From: an uncultured Pseudohongiella sp.
GTDB taxonomy: Bacteria > Pseudomonadota > Gammaproteobacteria > Pseudomonadales > Pseudohongiellaceae
DNA: 64,000 nucleotides
Direction of reading: 5' to 3'
Assembly (NCBI GenBank): GCA_902597095.1
Contig: CACJWK010000004.1
Coordinates: forward strand, 1 to 64,000
The position numbers and the translations under genes are program-made. Below, one piece after another: positions 35,229 to 45,158 of the stretch. A model generated the notes under the pieces. The model ran no database searches, had not been told where the DNA came from, and worked only from the letters and a program-made list of their open reading frames with translations. The stretch's first letter is position 1. Every line of letters starts with the position of its first letter.

Positions 35229-36118
35229 TTGGTCTCGCGCACAGACTCGATCTGCGCACAAAGCCGCTGCGCACCTTCGAGCGCCCTTGGCGTATGCCGC
35301 TGCATCAGATCCGGCGGAACAAAAAAAAGTTTGTCGTTTCTGACCGCTGACAGTTCTGTCCAGTCACGCCAGCTATCCAACCATTCGGGCCGCTCCTGAT
35401 CCATACCGCTGGCCACGATGATTTGCGGGTCCCGGGACAGCACCGATTCCACAGACACTTTCGGTGCGACCCGAGACAGCTCTCTGAAAATGTTGGTTCC
35501 GCCGCAGAGACTGATGATGTCGTTGATCAGCTCTTTCCCGCCGGCCGTGATGAGCGGCCGGTTCCAGACCTGGTAAAAAGTTCTGACTGGTTCACGGCGG
35601 GCGTAGCGTGTCCGGAGATCCTGGAGCTGTCGTCGAAAACTTGCGCTGGCTGCGGAAGCCACAGTGCCGGTGCCGGCGAGGGTACCGAGTCGAACGAGAT
35701 GGGAGGCCACTGTATCCAGGTCCTGTGGCTCGGCGACATAGACTGTGAGCCCCAGCTCCCTGAGTCGGTTGATCGCGGCACGAGGATTCCCCGACCGCCA
35801 GGCGATAACCAGGTCAGGTTGCAGCGCCAACAGGGTTTCCAGATCCAGGGCGTCGTAGCGACCGACGACTGGCAGGCTTCTGGCTTCTGGCGGGTAGTCG
35901 CTGAATTCGACGACGCCAACAACCTTGCTCCCGGCTCCCGCAGCGTACAGGATTTCTGTCAGTGAGGGTGCGAGGCTGATGATTCGCATGGCCGGCGCTG
36001 TCAGACTGACCAGAGTGCCTTCGTCGTCATAAGCCTCGGCGGCATCAGCGTGCTGGTAACCCGATGAGCCAAGACTCAGAATCCCCGCGAGTGCAAAGTA
36101 AGCAATGGATGACTTCAA
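35225..36118 (-). CDS. btuF: periplasmic vitamin B12-binding protein BtuF-like
   Basis: 297 residues. A signal peptide (MKSSIAYFALAGILSLGSSG) ends near HADAAE. The class III substrate-binding fold shows IISLAPSLTEILYAAGAGSKVVG, DLVIAWRSGNP, PLITAGGKELINDIISLCGG and QIIVASGMDQ, the pattern of cobalamin-binding BtuF proteins. It delivers B12 to a BtuCD importer not encoded here. It overlaps cobO by 4 bp, which strengthens the cobalamin assignment. Confidence 0.88.
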   Translation of the reverse strand: MKSSIAYFALAGILSLGSSGYQHADAAEAYDDEGTLVSLTAPAMRIISLAPSLTEILYAAGAGSKVVGVVEFSDYPPEARSLPVVGRYDALDLETLLALQPDLVIAWRSGNPRAAINRLRELGLTVYVAEPQDLDTVASHLVRLGTLAGTGTVASAASASFRRQLQDLRTRYARREPVRTFYQVWNRPLITAGGKELINDIISLCGGTNIFRELSRVAPKVSVESVLSRDPQIIVASGMDQERPEWLDSWRDWTELSAVRNDKLFFVPPDLMQRHTPRALEGAQRLCAQIESVRETN

Positions 36119-36723
36119 TAGTCTATGCCTCGCTGCACTTTAACACCCTCATAGAACGCGTGTTTGGTTTCGCCGATTTCGCTGACGGTATCGGCCATCT
36201 CAATCAATTCAGCCGACGCGTTTCTCCCCGTTACCACCACGTGTTGCGCGGAAGGTCGAGACTCGATTGCCTGTAACACCATTTCTTTATCGAGATAACC
36301 GTAGGTGAGCATATAGGTGAGTTCGTCCAGAATCACAACATTGACCTCAGGGTCGCATAACAGGGCAGCGGCATGCTGCCAGGTCGACTCGGCCGCTGCA
36401 ATATCCGCCTCCCGGTCCTGTGTTTCCCAGGTGAAGCCGGTGGCCATGACGAAGAAATCAACCAGCTGATGGTGCTGAAACAACTTCTGCTCGCCGCAGT
36501 CCCACGTGCCTTTGATAAACTGGACAACGCCGCAACGCAATCCGTGGCCGACACTACGGGCCAGCATGCCAAATGCAGAGGAGCTTTTGCCTTTGCCATT
36601 CCCGGTTAAGATGACCATCAGCCCTTTATCGATCGTCGCTTTGGCTATGTTGCCATCAATGTGTTCTTTCTTGCGCTGCATCGCGCGCTTGTGACGGGCC
36701 TTGCGCTCGGCCGAAGTCGACAT
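36115..36723 (-). CDS. cobO: cob(I)alamin adenosyltransferase (CobO/BtuR)
   Basis: 202 residues from the ATG at 36723, chosen because GGAGAG lies 5 nt upstream; an open extension to 36777 has no such site. Walker-like P-loop LTGNGKGKSSSAFGM near residues 39-53, VQFIKGTWDCGEQKL, and NVVILDELTYMLTYGYL are diagnostic. It adenosylates corrinoids in the cytoplasm. Transcribed together with btuF. No cobalamin riboswitch was recognisable upstream. Confidence 0.93.
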   Translation of the reverse strand: MSTSAERKARHKRAMQRKKEHIDGNIAKATIDKGLMVILTGNGKGKSSSAFGMLARSVGHGLRCGVVQFIKGTWDCGEQKLFQHHQLVDFFVMATGFTWETQDREADIAAAESTWQHAAALLCDPEVNVVILDELTYMLTYGYLDKEMVLQAIESRPSAQHVVVTGRNASAELIEMADTVSEIGETKHAFYEGVKVQRGIDY

Positions 36724-37045
36724 GATTCTCTCCATTTGTTGCTCTGCAGGCCCTTCAGACAGGCTGTTAAGTAACACTCTATGTCAGAGCCTGAAACGCG
36801 CGTCAGCGGGTTTCAGATTGGCTGCTTTGGCTATTCCGTGAAACAGGCGCGTGAGCCGGTGCCGACAGCGCAAACTCTGGCGCAGTTCTTTGCGGCATCA
36901 GGGGACCCTTCTTGCCGGTGCTGAACACAGGGTTGGGTCTTTGCTGTGCTACTTGGTGAGTCTCTCGCCGCCAGTCCTGTGGCTAAGCGACAGGCTAAGC
37001 AGCCGGGAGATGCGAACTGCACCGGCCAATTCGGCCCGGCCAATT
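36724..37045. other. 322-bp gap between cobO and dxs
   Basis: A plus-strand reading frame of 47 codons starts at 36781 without a ribosome-binding site and is not supported as a gene. An inverted repeat, CTGAAAC at 36791-36797 with GTTTCAG at 36810-36816, lacks a T-run. It would include the cobO promoter. I see no B12-box riboswitch motif on either strand. Confidence 0.6.
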
Positions 37046-38965
37046 TTAAACCGCTTCAGAGTTTAAATTGCAGGCTTTGCACTTTTGTTGGATGGCAAGC
37101 GTGATAGCGGCGCTGTCCAGACCCGCGCCCGAGAGCATCTCGGGGGCTTTGCCATGTTCCAGGAATTCGTCAGGCAATCCCAGATTGAGTACGGGGAGAC
37201 AGTGGTTGTGTGCTGCCAGAAATTCGTTAACTGCGGAGCCGGCACCCCCCATGATGGCATTTTCTTCGACAGTAACAATCAGGTCGTGGCTCCGCGCCAG
37301 ATTGCCGATGAGGTCTTCATCCAGAGGCTTTACGAAGCGCATATCGACCAGCGTTGCATTGAGTGATTCCGCCGCTTCCGACGCCGGCGTAACCATGCTG
37401 CCAAAAGCCAGGATCGCGACTGCCTGTCCTTTACGTCGCAGAATGGCGCGGCCGATTTCAACTGTGTCAAGATCGGGCTGGATAGTGGCGCCCGGACCCT
37501 TGCCTCTCGGGTAGCGCACAGCAGCGGGACCCGTATGCAGATATCCTGTGGTGAGCAGTTTATAAGTCTCGTCTTCGTCGCTGGGTGTCATGACAACCAT
37601 GTTGGGAATGCACCGCAAGTAGCTGAGATCAAAACTGCCGGCATGGGTCGGGCCGTCTTCTCCCACCAATCCCGCCCGATCAATCGCGAACAGCACATCA
37701 AGATTCTGCAGGGCCACGTCATGAATCAACTGATCATAAGCACGTTGCAGGAAAGTGGAATAAATGGCTACTACCGGCTTGGTTTTTTCGCATGCCAGGC
37801 CCGCCGCAAAAGTGACCGCGTGCTGTTCCGCTATGGCAACATCGTGGAAGCGATCGGGGTAATCTTTGGCAAACTTTTGCATGCCTGATCCTTCGCCCAT
37901 GGCCGGAGTGATGCCAATCAGCTGCGGATCTTCGCTGGCAACGGCACACAACCAGTCTCCGAACACCTGTGAGTAGCTGGGTGTCTTTTTGGCAGACTGA
38001 TCTTTATCCGCTGAGACAAACTTGGCTTCGGGTGAGGCGTCAACTTTACTCAGGGCGTGCATGCCGAAAGGGTCATTTTCCGACTCACTATAGCCTTTGC
38101 CCTTCTGGGTGATGATATGCAGTAACTTCGGTCCACGCAGGGTTTTCATGTTTTCCAGGATTTCAACCAGGCGGTTGACATCGTGCCCGTCTATTAAGCC
38201 AATGTAGTTGAAACCAATTTCTTCAAATAGCGTCCCCGGCGACACCATGCCTTTCAGATATTCCTCGGCCCGATGCGCAGCTTTTAGGGCAGGAGGCACT
38301 TTTGACAGCACCCGCTTGCTGCCCTTGCGAATGCTGTTATAGGGCTTGCTCGCCCACATGCGCGCAAAGTAGCTGGACAGACCTCCAACGTTTCTCGAAA
38401 TGGACATGTTGTTATCGTTAAGGACAACCAGCACGTTGTCGTCAATGTGACCGGCATGATTGAGTGCCTCGAATGCCATTCCCGCTGTCATCGCGCCGTC
38501 ACCGATGACCGCAATATTGTGTTGCTCCCTGTTGTGCAGGCGACTGGCGACCAGCATGCCCAAGGCTGCGCTGATTGAGGTGCTGGAGTGACCGACTCCG
38601 AAGGTGTCGAATTCACTTTCACTCCGGCTAGGAAAGGCAGCCAGGCCGCCGGCCTGGCGCATGGTCAGCATACGTTCGCGACGTCCTGTCAGAATCTTGT
38701 GGGGGTAGGCCTGATGCCCCACATCCCAGACCAGCCGGTCTTCGGGCGTATCGAAGGCGTAGTGCAGCGCGATGGTGAGTTCCACAACGCCCAGCCCTGC
38801 GCCGAAGTGCCCTCCAGTCTGGCCCACTGAGTAAAGAAGGAACAGGCGCAGTTCGTGTGCGAGTTCTTTCAGTTGGGAGCGCGCCAGTTTTTTCAGATCC
38901 GCCGGGCTGTCAACGGTATCCAGCAGTGGCGTTTCCGGCCTGTTTGTCGGTATTTCTGTCAGCAT
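37046..38965 (-). CDS. dxs: 1-deoxy-D-xylulose-5-phosphate synthase
   Basis: 639 residues. Thiamine-diphosphate binding motif [30 protein letters not shown], and transketolase pyrimidine domain [16 protein letters not shown] are present. It makes the first intermediate of the MEP isoprenoid pathway. ispA and xseB are upstream on the same strand (93-bp gap to ispA). The C-terminus ends [12 protein letters not shown]. Confidence 0.97.
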   Translation of the reverse strand: MLTEIPTNRPETPLLDTVDSPADLKKLARSQLKELAHELRLFLLYSVGQTGGHFGAGLGVVELTIALHYAFDTPEDRLVWDVGHQAYPHKILTGRRERMLTMRQAGGLAAFPSRSESEFDTFGVGHSSTSISAALGMLVASRLHNREQHNIAVIGDGAMTAGMAFEALNHAGHIDDNVLVVLNDNNMSISRNVGGLSSYFARMWASKPYNSIRKGSKRVLSKVPPALKAAHRAEEYLKGMVSPGTLFEEIGFNYIGLIDGHDVNRLVEILENMKTLRGPKLLHIITQKGKGYSESENDPFGMHALSKVDASPEAKFVSADKDQSAKKTPSYSQVFGDWLCAVASEDPQLIGITPAMGEGSGMQKFAKDYPDRFHDVAIAEQHAVTFAAGLACEKTKPVVAIYSTFLQRAYDQLIHDVALQNLDVLFAIDRAGLVGEDGPTHAGSFDLSYLRCIPNMVVMTPSDEDETYKLLTTGYLHTGPAAVRYPRGKGPGATIQPDLDTVEIGRAILRRKGQAVAILAFGSMVTPASEAAESLNATLVDMRFVKPLDEDLIGNLARSHDLIVTVEENAIMGGAGSAVNEFLAAHNHCLPVLNLGLPDEFLEHGKAPEMLSGAGLDSAAITLAIQQKCKACNLNSEAV

Positions 38966-39058
38966 CTAGCTATTTGATCGTGAGCGAGGGCAGTTTTCAA
39001 CCAGTTACGCGATTGCCCCAGGGACGCGTAACGTAATGGAGCGGGCGAGCAAGGTCAA

Positions 39059-39955
39059 TCAGCGGGCTCTGCTGGTGATGAATGTCGCGAGCTCTCTCAA
39101 TAGATCAGCCTCAGAACCGCAGCGGGCAAGCGCGGAGATTGCCTGCCCGGTCAGTTCGGATGCCTTGCTTTGCGCCTGCTCAAGGCCCAGCAGCGAGACA
39201 TAGGTGGTTTTGTCATTGTGCTGATCTGATCCTTGGGGTTTGCCCAAAGATGCTGTGTCTGCGGTCACATCAAGGATGTCATCCTGAATCTGGAAAGCCA
39301 GGCCTATACAATCGGCATACAGCTGGAAATCGGCCAGCTGTTGGTCAGTGGCACTCTCAGCAGAGTGGGCACCAAGCAGGACGCTGGCGCGGATAAGTGC
39401 TCCGGTTTTCAGTCGGTGCAGTGCCTCAAGAGCCTGCAAGGACGACTCGCTGCCGGTGGCGCAACAGTCGAGGCATTGTCCGCCGACCATGCCATTAGCG
39501 CCAACCGCCGCGGCAAGAACCTGAATCTGCCTGAGCTGAGTGGCCGCCGCGTGAGAACGGGAAGGCTCCGCCAGTACGGCAAACGCCAGGCTCTGTAAGG
39601 CGTCACCGGCGAGAATGGCAACGGCTTCATCAAATGCTTTGTGGACACTGGCTTTGCCCCGACGCAGGTCGTCATCATCTATGGCGGGCAGATCGTCGTG
39701 CACCAGTGAGTAGCTGTGGATAAGTTCTACAGCGGCGGCAGCAGGATCAGCATCAGCCAGGTTTCCGTCCAGCGCCCGGTTGGCGCCATACACAAGAACC
39801 GGACGTATCCGTTTGCCGCCACCGAGGCAGGCATATGCCATGGCTTCCCGGAGCGAGTAGCTGGCATCGCACTGCTCGATTTCAGCAGATAGCACCGCTT
39901 CAATGCGGCGCTGGCAGCTCTCGAGAAAGCCAGGCAGTTGGGACGGCGAGTCCAT
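39059..39955 (-). CDS. ispA: farnesyl diphosphate synthase
   Basis: 298 residues from ATG 39955 (MDSPSQLPGF), 10 bp after the xseB stop; the longer open frame would enter xseB. First aspartate-rich motif HDDLPAIDDDDLRRG, with GGGKRIRPVLVYGA, and second motif DDILDVTADTASLGK. It condenses IPP with DMAPP and GPP to farnesyl diphosphate. Length equals E. coli IspA (299). Confidence 0.96.
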   Translation of the reverse strand: MDSPSQLPGFLESCQRRIEAVLSAEIEQCDASYSLREAMAYACLGGGKRIRPVLVYGANRALDGNLADADPAAAAVELIHSYSLVHDDLPAIDDDDLRRGKASVHKAFDEAVAILAGDALQSLAFAVLAEPSRSHAAATQLRQIQVLAAAVGANGMVGGQCLDCCATGSESSLQALEALHRLKTGALIRASVLLGAHSAESATDQQLADFQLYADCIGLAFQIQDDILDVTADTASLGKPQGSDQHNDKTTYVSLLGLEQAQSKASELTGQAISALARCGSEADLLRELATFITSRAR

Positions 39956-39965
39956 AGAATTGAGC

Positions 39966-40205
39966 TCAGCCTTCGTCTTCGACGTCAAAAGCTTGGGTTT
40001 CGCCACTCTCATTCAGCAGAATCTGGACCTTTTGTTCCGCTTTTTGCAGTGCCGTCTGGCATTCGCGGGTCAGTTTGATGCCTTTTTCAAAAGCCTTCAT
40101 GGAATCCTCGAGGCTGAGTTCACCTTCTTCCATTGAGCTGACCAGTCGCTCTAACTCTTGCAGCGCTTCTTCAAAATTGAATTCAGATTGTTGCTTTGCA
40201 GCCAT
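39966..40205 (-). CDS. xseB: exodeoxyribonuclease VII small subunit
   Basis: 79 residues from ATG 40205 (MAAKQQSEFN), within a longer open frame that extends upstream without support. The motif FEEALQELERLVSSMEEGEL and the ISLEDSM-like LSLEDSMKAFEKGIKL are diagnostic. XseB assembles with XseA to degrade single-stranded DNA. First gene of xseB-ispA-dxs. XseA is not in the window. Confidence 0.95.
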   Translation of the reverse strand: MAAKQQSEFNFEEALQELERLVSSMEEGELSLEDSMKAFEKGIKLTRECQTALQKAEQKVQILLNESGETQAFDVEDEG

Positions 40206-40531
40206 AAGGATTTCCATGATTACGCGGTGGTGAAGTTTTAGCCCGTTCGGCAAGTCTACCGCAGCAGATTTCAAGTTGGTATGCAGCGCGTGCCCCGATT
40301 TGCCGCTCGGGCCGGCGACACTCCGAGCCCCAAGGACGTAGCCGGTGCTCAGAGCGATCATGATGAAGCGCTTTCCCCGAAGATTGGTTCGTGGTTGACT
40401 CTTCAAGGATGCGCAAATACTCTCCTCAGAGCTCGTCGCCTGGCCGGATGGCAGATTCTGCAAACAAGCGGGTCAACGGCTTCTGCGTTCCAGCCGTTGG
40501 TCACTGCAAATAAAAACTGAGAGACAGATCT
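40206..40531. other. 326-bp divergent gap between xseB and the MAPEG gene
   Basis: No convincing gene on either strand; the open frame running upstream from xseB contains no family motif. It should hold divergent promoters for xseB-ispA-dxs and the MAPEG gene. No clean promoter hexamers or operator repeats were found by eye. Confidence 0.5.
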
Positions 40532-40915
40532 ATGGAATACGTTGCGCTGGTTATCCTCATCACGCTGATTGAATATATTGTTTTCGGTATTCTCGTCGGA
40601 CGTGCCCGAGCTAAATACAACTGTCCTGCGCCAGCGGTATCTGGTGATCCCATGTTCGAGCGTTATTATCGTGTGCACATGAACACCTCCGAACAACTGC
40701 TGATCTTTCTGCCTGCCATTGTGATTTACGGAGTCTACGGAAATCCCGTGATCGCTGCTGCGGTCGGGCTTGTGTTTCCGGTTTCCAGGGTCATCTATCT
40801 ACAGGCTTACCTTTCAGACCCGGCCAAGCGCGGGCGCGGATTTTTGCCGGGCTTTATGGCCATCGCCTTTCTGATCGGTGGGGGTCTGGTTGGGGTGATC
40901 GGTAGCGTCTTCTAA
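40532..40915 (+). CDS. MAPEG-family membrane protein
   Basis: 127 residues with four membrane segments. Family features: RAKYNCPAPAVSGDPMFERYYRVHMNTSEQLLIFLPA, whose key residues are the N-x-x-E-Q-L core and the R/H cluster, and later FPVSRVIYLQAYLSDPAKRGRGFL. MAPEG proteins include microsomal glutathione transferases and related bacterial detoxification enzymes. It stands alone. AACTGAGAGACAG gives a moderate ribosome-binding site. Confidence 0.9.
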   Translation: MEYVALVILITLIEYIVFGILVGRARAKYNCPAPAVSGDPMFERYYRVHMNTSEQLLIFLPAIVIYGVYGNPVIAAAVGLVFPVSRVIYLQAYLSDPAKRGRGFLPGFMAIAFLIGGGLVGVIGSVF

Positions 40916-41114
40916 AGCGTCGGCTTGCAGCGTCTTCTGTCAGGCTACTGCCTCTGATAGTGGGAATGACGTCTGACATGCTTGCCCTACCTGGATAGCT
41001 CCTCATGCGTCTTCTCCGGCGAGTTGAGGGTCACTGTTGCAACGGCCTCTGGCGCAAACCCTGATGCTTGTGAGCGTCAGGGCGCTAGGGTATTCTCGGG
41101 CGCGGAGGTAGCCC

Positions 41115-42827
41115 ATGTCAGAGTCCAGATTCAATCCTGTGCCCAGTGACGATAAGTTTGTTCGTTTAGCGGGTGGACAACTCGCCAAATTCGCCCTTAA
41201 CGCCATGGCCGGTTTGGCCCTGGTGATCTACCTGTTGTCTGTTCTGGCCGGCGAGGCCGGCAGCACGACCTCCGGCAACGCCATCGATTTCGAGAACAAT
41301 GCCATCACCATCGCGCTCAGAGAGGAGCCACCGCAACTGGATGCCAATCGGGCCACTGACGCGTCCAGCAATGTGGTTCTTGCCCATGTTATGGAAGGGT
41401 TACTGGGGTATGACATAGACGCTCAGTTGGTGCCGGGGGTCGCTGAGCGCTATGAGATTCGTGAAGATGGCGCCACGTTCTGGCTACGCGAAGACGCACT
41501 CTGGAGTGACGGTGTGCCGGTAACGGCCCGGGACTTTGTCTTTTCCTGGAAGCGTGTTCTGGATCCGGAAACCGCTTCACAATATGCGTTCATTCTTTAT
41601 CCTATTAAGAACGCCGAGGCGATAAACCGGGGGGAAATGCCGGTTGCCACGCTGGGTGTCCGCGCGGCCAGTGACCGGATACTGGAGGTCGATTTCGAGC
41701 GTCCCACTCCTTATTTCGACAAGTTGGTGGCCTATCTGACTTATTTCCCGGTGCGGGAAGATTTCTATAACAGCACCAATGGCCGTTACGGGGCGGATGC
41801 AGATATGTTGTTGTATAACGGCGCCTACGTTATGACCGATTGGGTGCACGGTTCAACCATGCGCTGGGTAAAAAACGACAAATACTGGAATCGTGAAAAC
41901 AAAGGTTTTCTCGATGAAATCCGCACCGCTTATATCACTCAGGACATCAATGCGAAGTTGAATCTGTTCAAGGATGGGCAGATCGTCGATACGCATCTGC
42001 TGTCACCGATGCTGCCAACTGCGATGGAACAACGCTGGCAGATTGACCGTTCCATGGATGGCTCTGTGTTTTACCTAGAATTCAATCATCGCGATGATCG
42101 CATCACCCGGAATAAAAACTTTCGCCGTGCTCTCCAGCTGGCGCAAGACCCCAATGAGCTGGTCTACAAGGTTTTGAAAGAGCCCAGTTATCTGCCCGGG
42201 GTCAGCCTGTTTCCGGCTTGGCTGTCAGGTGTTTCTGAGTCATTCCAAAAGGAATATCCACCGGTACAGCATCAGATAAATGTCGAAAAGGCACGCGAAC
42301 ATCTGGAGCTGGCACGGCAGGAGCTGGGGATTGAGGAATTTCCGCCGCTGATGATGCTGGCAGGCGACACCCCGATCGGGTTGCTTTCTGCCGAGTATTA
42401 TCAGCAGCTGTTCCGCAAGCACCTGGGTCTGGAATTTCGGATTGATGTGCAGATCTTTAAGCAAAGGCTGGAGAAGATGAGACAGGGGGATTTTGATGTC
42501 GTGCTGTCGGGTTGGGGCCCCGATTACAACGACGTCTTGACCTATGGAGACCTGTTTTCCTCATGGAATTTGCAGAATCGCGGAAGATACAGCAGCCAGG
42601 ACATGGATGCTTTGATCCGTATTGCCCAGTCAGAGCTCGACCCTCAAAAACGTATGGACGCGTTTGGAGAAATCCAACATCTGCTCTATGAGGATGTGGT
42701 GATTCTTCCTATGTATGAACGGGGCTTTTCTTTTGTGGTTGATCCCCGCCTGAAGGATTTCAGGCGGCGTTCGGTGGGTCCTGAAGTTGATTATAACTAT
42801 GCGTATATCGAACAGAGTTCTGACTAG
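41115..42827 (+). CDS. oppA: oligopeptide ABC transporter substrate-binding protein, membrane-anchored
   Basis: 570 residues. The cluster C (SBP_bac_5) fold is evident: EEPPQLDANRATDASSNVV, VTARDFVFSWKRVLDPE, LLYNGAYVMTDWVHG and the DFDVVLSGWGPDYND hinge. The N-terminus has a ~28-residue hydrophilic leader, then a single hydrophobic stretch (ALNAMAGLALVIYLLSVLAG). There is no lipobox cysteine and no early cleavage site, so an uncleaved inner-membrane anchor is likely. GGAGGT precedes the ATG. It heads oppABCDF. Confidence 0.92.
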   Translation: MSESRFNPVPSDDKFVRLAGGQLAKFALNAMAGLALVIYLLSVLAGEAGSTTSGNAIDFENNAITIALREEPPQLDANRATDASSNVVLAHVMEGLLGYDIDAQLVPGVAERYEIREDGATFWLREDALWSDGVPVTARDFVFSWKRVLDPETASQYAFILYPIKNAEAINRGEMPVATLGVRAASDRILEVDFERPTPYFDKLVAYLTYFPVREDFYNSTNGRYGADADMLLYNGAYVMTDWVHGSTMRWVKNDKYWNRENKGFLDEIRTAYITQDINAKLNLFKDGQIVDTHLLSPMLPTAMEQRWQIDRSMDGSVFYLEFNHRDDRITRNKNFRRALQLAQDPNELVYKVLKEPSYLPGVSLFPAWLSGVSESFQKEYPPVQHQINVEKAREHLELARQELGIEEFPPLMMLAGDTPIGLLSAEYYQQLFRKHLGLEFRIDVQIFKQRLEKMRQGDFDVVLSGWGPDYNDVLTYGDLFSSWNLQNRGRYSSQDMDALIRIAQSELDPQKRMDAFGEIQHLLYEDVVILPMYERGFSFVVDPRLKDFRRRSVGPEVDYNYAYIEQSSD

Positions 42828-42861
42828 GCCTTTCAATCCCGCCAGCCGGTCTCGCTAAAAT

Positions 42862-43797
42862 ATGTGGCTTTATATCCTGAAACGCGTCCTCCAGGGACTC
42901 CTCACCGTCTGGTTTATTGCCACGGCAACATTTTTTGCCATGCATAATGTGCCAGGTGACCCGCTCACGAATGATCGGGCGATGACAGAAACCACCCGAG
43001 CCAACCTTGAAGCGAAGTATGGACTTGATCAGCCGATAACGACCCAATACCTGATTTTTCTGCGTAATCTTGCCCGCGGAGATTTCGGTATCTCCTTTGT
43101 GCAGGAGAATCGGGAGGTCAACGACATTATCCGTGAACACTTTCCGGTTTCAGCAATTCTGGGCGTTCTCGCCGTAGTATTTGCCGCCACTGGTGGAGTT
43201 CTGTTTGGCGCGCTCACGGCTCTGTACAGAAATCGGCTGCCAGACTACCTCATCATGTTTCTGGTAATACTCGGAATCTCTGTGCCGAGTTTTGTTGTCG
43301 CTGCCCTGAGTCAGCTCAGTCTGGTCAGCTTAAACACCCTGGTGGGGTTTACCGTGCTGCCGGTTGCAGGGTGGGGCACGGTCATGCACATGCTGGTGCC
43401 CGCGCTGGTCCTAGGCCTGAGCACTATGGCCTATCTCACCAGGCTGATGCGATCCTCCATGCTGGAGGTGACCAGCTCGGATTATGTTCGCACCGCGAAA
43501 TCCAAAGGCGTTCCCCCGACCAGAATTTTCACCCGGCATCAGCTGCGCAATGCCATTCTGCCGGTTGTGACGGTTCTGGGGCCAGCTATTGCTGCAATCA
43601 CTACCGGGGGTTTTGTGGTTGAGCTGGTATTTGCCATTCCCGGCCTCGGCCGCTATTTCGTTGAAGCCGTTCAGCAGCTGGATTACACCGTGATTATGGG
43701 AACAACGGTATTTTATGGCGCCTTCCTGGTATTCATGGTGATCCTGGTCGACGTGGTTTATGGCTTTATAGACCCCAGAGTGAGGCTGGATTCATGA
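42862..43797 (+). CDS. oppB: oligopeptide ABC transporter permease OppB
   Basis: 311 residues with six membrane segments. N-terminus MWLYILKRVLQGLLTVW is typical. The EAA loop is YVRTAKSKGVPPTRIFTRHQLRNAILP, with the key residues A-x-x-x-G. It forms the inner-membrane channel with OppC. It starts 34 bp after oppA and its stop overlaps oppC by 4 bp. Confidence 0.96.
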   Translation: MWLYILKRVLQGLLTVWFIATATFFAMHNVPGDPLTNDRAMTETTRANLEAKYGLDQPITTQYLIFLRNLARGDFGISFVQENREVNDIIREHFPVSAILGVLAVVFAATGGVLFGALTALYRNRLPDYLIMFLVILGISVPSFVVAALSQLSLVSLNTLVGFTVLPVAGWGTVMHMLVPALVLGLSTMAYLTRLMRSSMLEVTSSDYVRTAKSKGVPPTRIFTRHQLRNAILPVVTVLGPAIAAITTGGFVVELVFAIPGLGRYFVEAVQQLDYTVIMGTTVFYGAFLVFMVILVDVVYGFIDPRVRLDS

Positions 43798-45158
43798 GCG
43801 ATCTTACCGCCGCCAGTTTTGCTCCTCTTTCAGATCAACAGCCGAGCCAGGTCATCGCCCGACCCTCACTGTCTTACTGGCAGGATGCGTGGAGCCGCTT
43901 GCAGGCCAATAGAAGGGCGCTGGTGTCACTCTATATTGTTATCGGACTGCTGTTGTTTACGGTGTTCGGTCCGGTAGTCTGGCCGGTTGATCCGGCAATG
44001 CAGGACATCGATCAAATCAGTCAGCCTCCGGGGACAGACCGGACGGCTACTCTTGTTGCAGATTATGAACCCTGGTTTGGTACGTCTGGCCTTCCCGGGA
44101 CAGGTTTGCGGTTGGCCGAAAAAGCCACGAGCCAGGCAGTGCGTCTGCAGTGGGATGCGGTTGACGGCGCCAGCGGTCACCGGGTGTATCGCAATCTGTT
44201 TCCGATCGGGCCTGAGCTGTCCTATGGCATTCCGATGGCCGAGTTTCTGAACAATGACACGCTGTATTTTGAAGATCGCCTGGATCTTCAGCCCGGCCGT
44301 TTTTACTACGTTGTAGTGGCTCTGGATGAGCGGGGTTTGATTACGGATCGGTATCAGTCGATTTCGGTGGACGTTGAACGTGTCACTACCCGTACCGAAG
44401 CGCTTGAGCGCGGATTGATCACTGAGTCCAATGCCGTCCAAATCGGAGATAAGATTACTCTGGCCTGGCATCCGCTTGGCACGGACTATCTTGGCAGGGA
44501 TTTACTGGCGCGCTTGATGGCCGGTGCCCGGGTATCCCTCTTCATCGGAATAGGCGCGCCTTTTCTGTTCGTACTGTTCGGTGTGGTCTACGGATCTGCT
44601 GCAGGGTTTATGGGTGGACGCATAGATCAGTTGATGATGCGATTTGCGGACTTTGTCGTGGCCCTGCCTTTTTTACTGTTCATGATTCTGTTCAAAATTG
44701 CTTTCGGAATAGGTCCGGGTGAAAGTGGCGTCTTTCCCATGCTGGTTGCGCTGGTTGTCCTGCTGTGGCCCGCAACCGCCCGGCTGGTCCGTGGGCAAAT
44801 CCTGCAAATCAGAGAACAGGGGTACATCAGTGCCTCTGAGCTCCTCGGAGCCAGCACGCCTTATTTGATCATGCGTCACATGATTCCGAACACTCTCGGT
44901 GTGGTGCTGGTCACGGTAACCTTTGCCATTCCAAGCGCTATTTTCACGGAAGCATTCCTTTCCTTCATTGGTATGGGTGTTGCGCCACCGACGCCTTCCT
45001 GGGGTTCCATGTCCAATGAAGGCATCAAGACCATGCTGACGACGCCGCATGAGCTGTTCTTTCCTGCACTGTTTATCAGCCTTACGGTGCTTGCTTTCAA
45101 CCTTCTGGGTGACGGTTTGCGTGATGCGCTTGATGCGCGCATGAGGAATGTTGAGTGA
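43794..45158 (+). CDS. oppC: oligopeptide ABC transporter permease OppC with FN3-like insertion
   Basis: 454 residues, about 150 more than usual. After TM1 (residues ~43-64) and DPAMQDIDQISQPPG, a segment of roughly residues 81-224 has no counterpart in ordinary OppC. It contains AVRLQWDAVDGASGHRVYRN near residue 115 and FYYVVVALDERG near residue 168, which read as fibronectin type III strands. Normal OppC sequence resumes at WHPLGTDYLGRDLLARLMAGARVSLF. The EAA loop is YISASELLGASTPYLIMRHMIPN. The insert faces the periplasm, where it could dock OppA. Confidence 0.93.
   Translation: MSDLTAASFAPLSDQQPSQVIARPSLSYWQDAWSRLQANRRALVSLYIVIGLLLFTVFGPVVWPVDPAMQDIDQISQPPGTDRTATLVADYEPWFGTSGLPGTGLRLAEKATSQAVRLQWDAVDGASGHRVYRNLFPIGPELSYGIPMAEFLNNDTLYFEDRLDLQPGRFYYVVVALDERGLITDRYQSISVDVERVTTRTEALERGLITESNAVQIGDKITLAWHPLGTDYLGRDLLARLMAGARVSLFIGIGAPFLFVLFGVVYGSAAGFMGGRIDQLMMRFADFVVALPFLLFMILFKIAFGIGPGESGVFPMLVALVVLLWPATARLVRGQILQIREQGYISASELLGASTPYLIMRHMIPNTLGVVLVTVTFAIPSAIFTEAFLSFIGMGVAPPTPSWGSMSNEGIKTMLTTPHELFFPALFISLTVLAFNLLGDGLRDALDARMRNVE

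Noticed and set aside
36781-36924. 47-codon plus-strand frame between cobO and dxs
   Set aside because: No ribosome-binding site, no homology recognised, and it overlaps an inverted repeat; chance frame is the simpler view.
36724-37045. Possible cobalamin riboswitch upstream of cobO
   Set aside because: Looked for the B12 box and the conserved core on both strands; only scattered partial matches such as CCGGGAG, in the wrong orientation for cobO.
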